DNA from: Floccularia luteovirens
Taxonomy: Eukaryota > Basidiomycota > Agaricomycetes > Agaricales > Squamanitaceae
Reading direction: 5' to 3'
DNA length: 64,000 bases
Assembly: GCA_009739215.1 (NCBI GenBank)
Contig: VSJF01000002.1
Span: 1,860,001 to 1,924,000 of the forward strand
The notes beneath the pieces are model-generated. The model saw nothing but the letters and a program-made list of their open reading frames with translations. It was not told where the DNA came from and did no database searches. The translations under genes and the position numbers were made by a program. Below, one piece after another: positions 59,718 through 64,000 of this stretch (position 1 is its first letter; every line of letters starts with the position of its first letter).

Positions 59718-60233
59718 CTAGCGAGAATTCCACTCTATATCTAGACGATCGAGAAGAGTCTGAACTTCTTTTACAGCGTCCTTGCGGTCCTGGCGAGCGT
59801 CTTGCCAATGTTGCTGGGGGGCGAGTGCATCAAGGCGGAGAAGAGACTGTAGGAGAAGTTCGCCGATACGGGCGTACTGTGAAGAGGTAGGAGGACGGGA
59901 AGTGATATCGTGAAGAACGGTGAAGAAAGAGTGGACCTGTGGGGTAAGAGAGGAGCGGATATGAGTGAGCTCAGCCGCGATGAGAGCACGGAGGGCAGAT
60001 TCGGAGGGATTAACGGGGTTGGAAATTGAGGAGAGCGGGACTAGAAAGATAGAGGAATCGTGGTTGATAGAGTAGGCGGAGAGGGGAGCGGAGTCATCTG
60101 AGATGATAGCACCGGCATGGATGAGATAGAATGGAGAAGAGAAATGGTTTATTAAGAGAGATCTAAGGTGATATATGGGAGACACTAGTGGCAAGTCAAA
60201 GTGGAGAGTCTGATGAGAGGAACGGATGAACAT
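59718..60233 (-). CDS. Ubiquitin-like plus BAG-like domain protein (candidate co-chaperone)
   Basis: A single-exon gene of about 170 residues starting MFIRSSHQTLHFDLPLVSPI. The N-terminal part resembles a ubiquitin-like fold (LRSLLINHFSSPFYLIHAGA, then IISDDSAPLSAYSINHDSSI, with the D-x-x-x-L-x-x-Y pattern). The C-terminal part is helical (LRALIAAELTHIRSSLTPQV, RIGELLLQSLLRLDAL) and closes with RKDAVKEVQTLLDRLD, similar to the last helix of BAG domains, which bind Hsp70. UBL plus BAG would make it a Bag1/Snl1-like nucleotide exchange factor; this is an inference from two weak patterns. It is tail-to-tail with the RING gene, about 20 bp apart. Confidence 0.55.
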   Translation of the reverse strand: MFIRSSHQTLHFDLPLVSPIYHLRSLLINHFSSPFYLIHAGAIISDDSAPLSAYSINHDSSIFLVPLSSISNPVNPSESALRALIAAELTHIRSSLTPQVHSFFTVLHDITSRPPTSSQYARIGELLLQSLLRLDALAPQQHWQDARQDRKDAVKEVQTLLDRLDIEWNSR

Positions 60234-60292
60234 TGAAATGTGACTCTGTGACAATCCATAACTCTAGCATTAACGTTAACGATTAACCAACG

Positions 60293-61942
60293 ATGGACGA
60301 CAAGCCAAACGTCGCTGCTCTCCTGCAGAACAGATCCATCCACCCCTCTTCAACTCCAATCCCTCCTTCTCTACAGGCAAAGATGGCTGCCGTATGTCTT
60401 TTTTATTTTATTTTCTTATCTTTTCTTCACCCTCACTTTCTATCTCCCAGTTTGCCAACAGAGCCCATCCCAATCTCGACTTCCCCTCCATTCAAATTCG
60501 TCGTCCTCCAGTTCCCTGTGGTATGGCCGCTAGGAGACAGAAACCTGCCTTTTCTCTCAAGGACATCGACCCCACTCTCATCGACCCCGTACCCAGTGCT
60601 GGCGCTGCTTCTGCAGGTCTCGGTCCTGGTCGTCCTCCTCTTGGTCTCCCTCGTAAACCTCCCTCGTCCAACTTTGCCTCTCCCTTTTCCAATTTTTCAA
60701 AAATTGTGTACGTATCCCCACTCACCCCTTTTTTTCAATATTTCAATATTTAACTACAGTGACGCCTCCGGTGCCCTCAATTTCAACGGAAAGGCCGTTC
60801 TCCATGCCTCTGGTGTCAATTTCTCAAACGGCGCTTCCTTCGCTATCAATATGGATCAACTCCAGCTCGACGAGGAGCTCGGAAAGGGTAACTACGGCAC
60901 TGTAAAAAAGGTTCTCCACAAACCTACAAATGTTGCCATGGCTATGAAGGTCCCTTTCCCTCCATTTCTCTTTTTGTTTCCCACTTCATTTTCTTTTTAG
61001 GAAATTCGGCTCGAGTTGGAGCAATCCAAACTAAATGCCATCATTATGGAGCTTGACATTCTTCATCGCGCTGTCGCTCCAGAGATAGTCGAGTTCTATG
61101 GTGCTTTCTTCATTGAGTCTTGCGTCTACTACTGCATGGAGTACATGGACGCCGGGTCTCTCGACAAGCTTGAAGGCGCTGGCGTTCCAGAGGATGTCCT
61201 CGGTCGAATCACTTGCAGCTTAGTTCGTGGTCTCAAGTTTCTCAAAGATGAGCTCAATATCATTCATCGTGGTCTGTTCCCTCTTCCTATTTCTTTCACC
61301 TTATCTGACTCCTCATCAGACGTCAAACCGACGAATATCCTCATCAACAAACGTGGTGAAATCAAACTCTGTGATTTTGGTATATCTGGTGAACTCGACA
61401 AGTCTCTTGCCAAGACAAACATAGGGTGCCAAAGCTACATGGCAGTATGTTTTCCCCTTTGAAATCTTTTCATCTTTCCAACAAAACTATCATCCTAGCC
61501 CGAGCGTATCAAGGGCGAGTCACAAAATAACCTTGGTACATACACAGTATCATCCGATGTCTGGTCTCTTGGCCTTTCAATGATTGAGATTGCCCTCGGG
61601 AAATACCCCTACCCACCCGAAACTTATTCCAACGTCTTTGCACAACTCACCGCAATTGTCCATGGTGAACCCCCAGAGCTTCCAGAGGAATCCTTTTCTG
61701 CTGAAGCGCGCGATTTCGTGGCTCGCTGTTTGAACGAAGGATCCAAGTAAAAGGGCTAGCTACCAACAATTACTTGTTAGTCTTTTTCGTTTAATCGGTA
61801 CATGCTCTCATAAACAGTTCTATATATACAGGAGCATCCTTTCCTCCTCGCAGACCACACTCGGGAGGTGGACATGGTCGGATGGGTCACAAACGCCCTT
61901 ATCTACAAGGAGAAAACATTTGGCTCGAAACGCACCGGTTGA
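60293..61942 (+). CDS. PBS2: PBS2-type MAP kinase kinase; apparent frameshift at 61748
   Basis: A dual-specificity MAPKK of the osmotic-stress (HOG) pathway. The start is MDDKPNVAALLQNRSIHPSS. After small introns, a disordered region leads to the kinase domain: DEELGKGNYGTVKKVLHKPT (Gly loop), AMAMKEIRLELEQSKLN (Lys and C helix), YYCMEYMDAGSLDKL, HRDVKPTN (the catalytic Asp is split by an intron), LCDFGISGELDKSLAKTNIG (the Ser/Thr activation-loop pattern of MAPKKs), and PERIKGESQ. The C-lobe continues DVWSLGLSMIEIALGKYPYP to CLNEGSK. There a TAA stop (61748-61750) interrupts, and the expected continuation KRASYQQLL/EHPFLLADHT is found one base forward, then after an intron, ending KRTG at 61942. 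A single extra T therefore breaks the frame; a sequencing error or a real truncation are both possible. Confidence 0.88.
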
Positions 61943-64000
61943 CTACTTACCTCCGCGGAATTCCCAACAACTTTGTCGTTTTGCCCGAAAGTCCTTAGCG
62001 CAGGTTGGTCGCTTGCCTCGCATAGATTGTGTGTCCTGGTCGGGGATTGTTCTTCCCTTTGCCTATCACTTCCCCGGTTTCTCGTCTGTCATCGTTATTG
62101 TAGCCATTGTCGTTTCTTGGTTGTTTCTTGTGCAGGATTTGCCATTTTTATTGTTGGAAGGGTGGAGAGGCGGGAGGGTTCTTGGAACCTAGGTTGTAGG
62201 AGCTGCAAGCGTGATCTAGGCTGGAAAGTGAAGGCGGACATCATGCACATTACACCCTGAACTGTTTTTCAAGTGGGTTGGTTTGGTGAGTATAACAATC
62301 AGGAGGACACGGAGGGAATTTATCGAAGATGGGACCAAAGGAAGCCTCAAATAATGAATCAGTAGTGATGACCCAGCTGGTCAACGAACGTCCATCTACT
62401 AGTGCCTCTTCGCTATATCGGAGAACAAAGTCAACTAGCTTCCAAATCCTCTCCGTCTTCATCATCTCCCTTCTTTCCCACCACTGTCGTCACTCACCTC
62501 ACTTCCTTCGTCTCACTCTCACCACTCAATATTCTCCCTTCACCGAGTTAATCTACGAAACATACAATAGCAGCAATGATTTACACACACATCACAGCAC
62601 AAAACCACCTTTTTGCTTTGCTCATATCAAAAACAAATAATATTGTAATAAAATAACAAAACATTTTCTCAAACCTTCTCTTATTCTCACCCATACTCGG
62701 TATCCCGAGGTTCGGGTTTATCGCATCGAGTCGAACCATTTCCATTCATCTTATACATCTGCATCCATCGATACTTATCATCCTTCTTACATACTGCTTT
62801 GGGACTAACACTGCATATGTAGAATTCGGTTCTTGAACAGTGGAGAAGGATAGTTGATCTGACCTTGCCTGCCCTTTTCATTCATCCAAATACCTCTCAA
62901 ATGTCCTAGCCCTCAGTTTTCCTTCACAACTACACCATTGATTGGTCTGTCCATTGCTATTGGTTATATGAACTTTGCTGTTCCCTATCCGATTACCCAT
63001 TTGTCCTCTTTTTGAACTGTAAATGTCTATCTCCCCCATCTTGTATCTGTATCATATCCCTCTCCTCCATTTAAGATCTTTTGTGTAATCTCGCTTCTCG
63101 GAAGTTTGTGATGATGTTGGAGAAGTATTCGTTGTTCCTTGTCTAATAAGAATTAGTTCATTCGTCAAAAAGACATACATTTGAGATTATGGATCGTTCT
63201 GGCGTTCTGGGTCGTGAATCAGTTCCTCTAACCAGTGTCGTCCCAGAGAGGATAAGTGTGTCTGATACTGCGGTAGGGGAAACAGCTCTAGATTTGAACC
63301 CGTTTATTCGCCTCGAGTTGGCTTCATATAGAAGACTCTAGAGTTTAGAGCAAACAAGCCTCAAGCGACCGGTGTCCTTTATAGTTTCCTAGCGGAATTC
63401 TTTGAAAGAACAAAAAGACAAGAATGTTGACATCCGTCTGGGTCCAGTTTGTTAAAAGAGGTACTCCATGCAGGTTGGGTATATATTCAACAACGGATAC
63501 ACCACTCTTTCGGTGCAATTTATATCTGAAACGAGTATAGTTGGTTTTGTCTTTTTTCCAGAAAGACGGACGGGCGAAAATACGGGGGAGGTTGGATGAA
63601 TTGATCGCGCTTGCAGTGCCTTTCTTGGCCCTCCTAAAAGGGTACTTCCGCATAGTAAACTTTCTCTTTGTTCTCGTTTTTCCTTTAACAGCAGAAGAGA
63701 AAAAGAAAACGAGGGGACACCTTACGAAGGTGTCGGGAGAATGAGTGGGTCGCATAGGGTCTCGTTGCCCATCGGATGATATTTCAACATCTATTCAATA
63801 TATAAATAAGGGTTGTTGTTGCTTTGCTTTTCAACTTGAAAAAATGACACTTACATGGAACCCTTAATTTTTTTTTCTCTTCCCAGAAGTGCAGGAAGGG
63901 TGTGAAGCTATCAACACCCTTGATTCTTTCGTATTTTTGTTTTAGAGAATTTATAACGTTGAGATAAAATTAAAAACAGGTTGCATGGACATCGAAATGC
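61943..64000. other. Gene-poor 3' region
   Basis: About 2 kb with no supportable gene. Unlinked open frames exist (for example - strand 62250-62465 and 63345-63755, and a + frame from 63189), but none has recognised motifs, sensible splicing or a clear start context. Long T-, CT- and A-rich runs (for example 62455-62520, 63870-63890) suggest untranslated or regulatory sequence. The gene beyond the right edge is not visible. Confidence 0.4.

Noticed and set aside
62250..62465. Minus-strand open frame reading RIWKLVDFVLRYSEEALVDG
   Set aside because: Coding-like in places, but it is short, sits alone next to the PBS2 3' end, and upstream sequence on its strand is non-coding in look; kept only as a possible gene relic.
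63280..63310. TTTGAACCC word resembling a tRNA T-loop region
   Set aside because: No matching acceptor, D or anticodon stems around it.
63345..63755. Minus-strand open frame of 136 codons
   Set aside because: No recognised motif, basic and Phe-rich composition, no splice partners; probably chance.

Overview
This window is eukaryotic and fungal, most likely from a mushroom-forming basidiomycete (Agaricomycotina). Genes are dense on both strands. Nearly every gene is cut by several very short introns (about 45-75 nt) with GT..AG ends, and the reading frame jumps at each one, so single open reading frames show only parts of genes. The gene set is typical of that group: fungal Mediator subunit 1, a Pho80-type cyclin, a TCO89-like protein, a DUF7727-type membrane protein, a fucose-permease-type MFS transporter and aldo-keto reductases. 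I see no plasmid, phage, CRISPR array, rRNA, tRNA or transposon. All exon boundaries were deduced by eye from splice signals and protein-family continuity.

Layout. 0-8.5 kb (+): the 3' part of a large disordered protein with a C-terminal membrane segment, an MscS-type channel with an EF-hand, and Mediator subunit 1. 8.8-10.8 kb: 60S ribosomal protein L12 (-) and a Pho80-like cyclin (+) share a divergent promoter. 11.2-16.6 kb (-): a Ran1/Ksp1-type kinase and UTP6. 16.8-22.6 kb: a TCO89-like protein (+), a nucleoside hydrolase (-), the RACK1 gene (+) with a U24 C/D snoRNA in one intron, and a DUF6924-like protein (-). 23.3-30.6 kb: an MFS sugar transporter (+), GOT1 (-), a GYP1-type TBC protein (+) and a NUP50/Nup2-type nucleoporin (-). 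30.9-43 kb: an SPT23/MGA2-type membrane-bound transcription factor (-), an Mmc1-like mitochondrial protein (+), a VanZ-like membrane protein (-), an unrecognised protein (+), and a long acidic/lysine-rich protein ending in a HicA-like domain (-). 43.9-52.7 kb: a DUF7727-type protein, an Ap4A phosphorylase and a single-pass membrane protein (all +), then dihydroxy-acid dehydratase and PEX5 (both -). 53.1-57.7 kb (-): three tandem aldo-keto reductases. 58-62 kb: a RING/TRAF-type protein (+), a ubiquitin-like/BAG-like protein (-) and a PBS2-type MAP kinase kinase (+). The last 2 kb has no gene I can support.

The genes do not form one pathway; this is an ordinary mixed euchromatic segment. Themes that recur are signalling (PBS2, RACK1, the kinase, the TCO89-like TORC1 candidate, the cyclin), secretion and nuclear transport (GOT1, GYP1-type, NUP50-type), membrane sensing (MscS, SPT23/MGA2) and metabolism (DHAD, Ap4A phosphorylase, nucleoside hydrolase, AKRs). 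Points for a second look are the intronic U24 snoRNA, the HicA-like domain on a eukaryotic protein, apparent one-base frameshifts in two otherwise conserved genes (MscS and PBS2), and two GC-AG introns.
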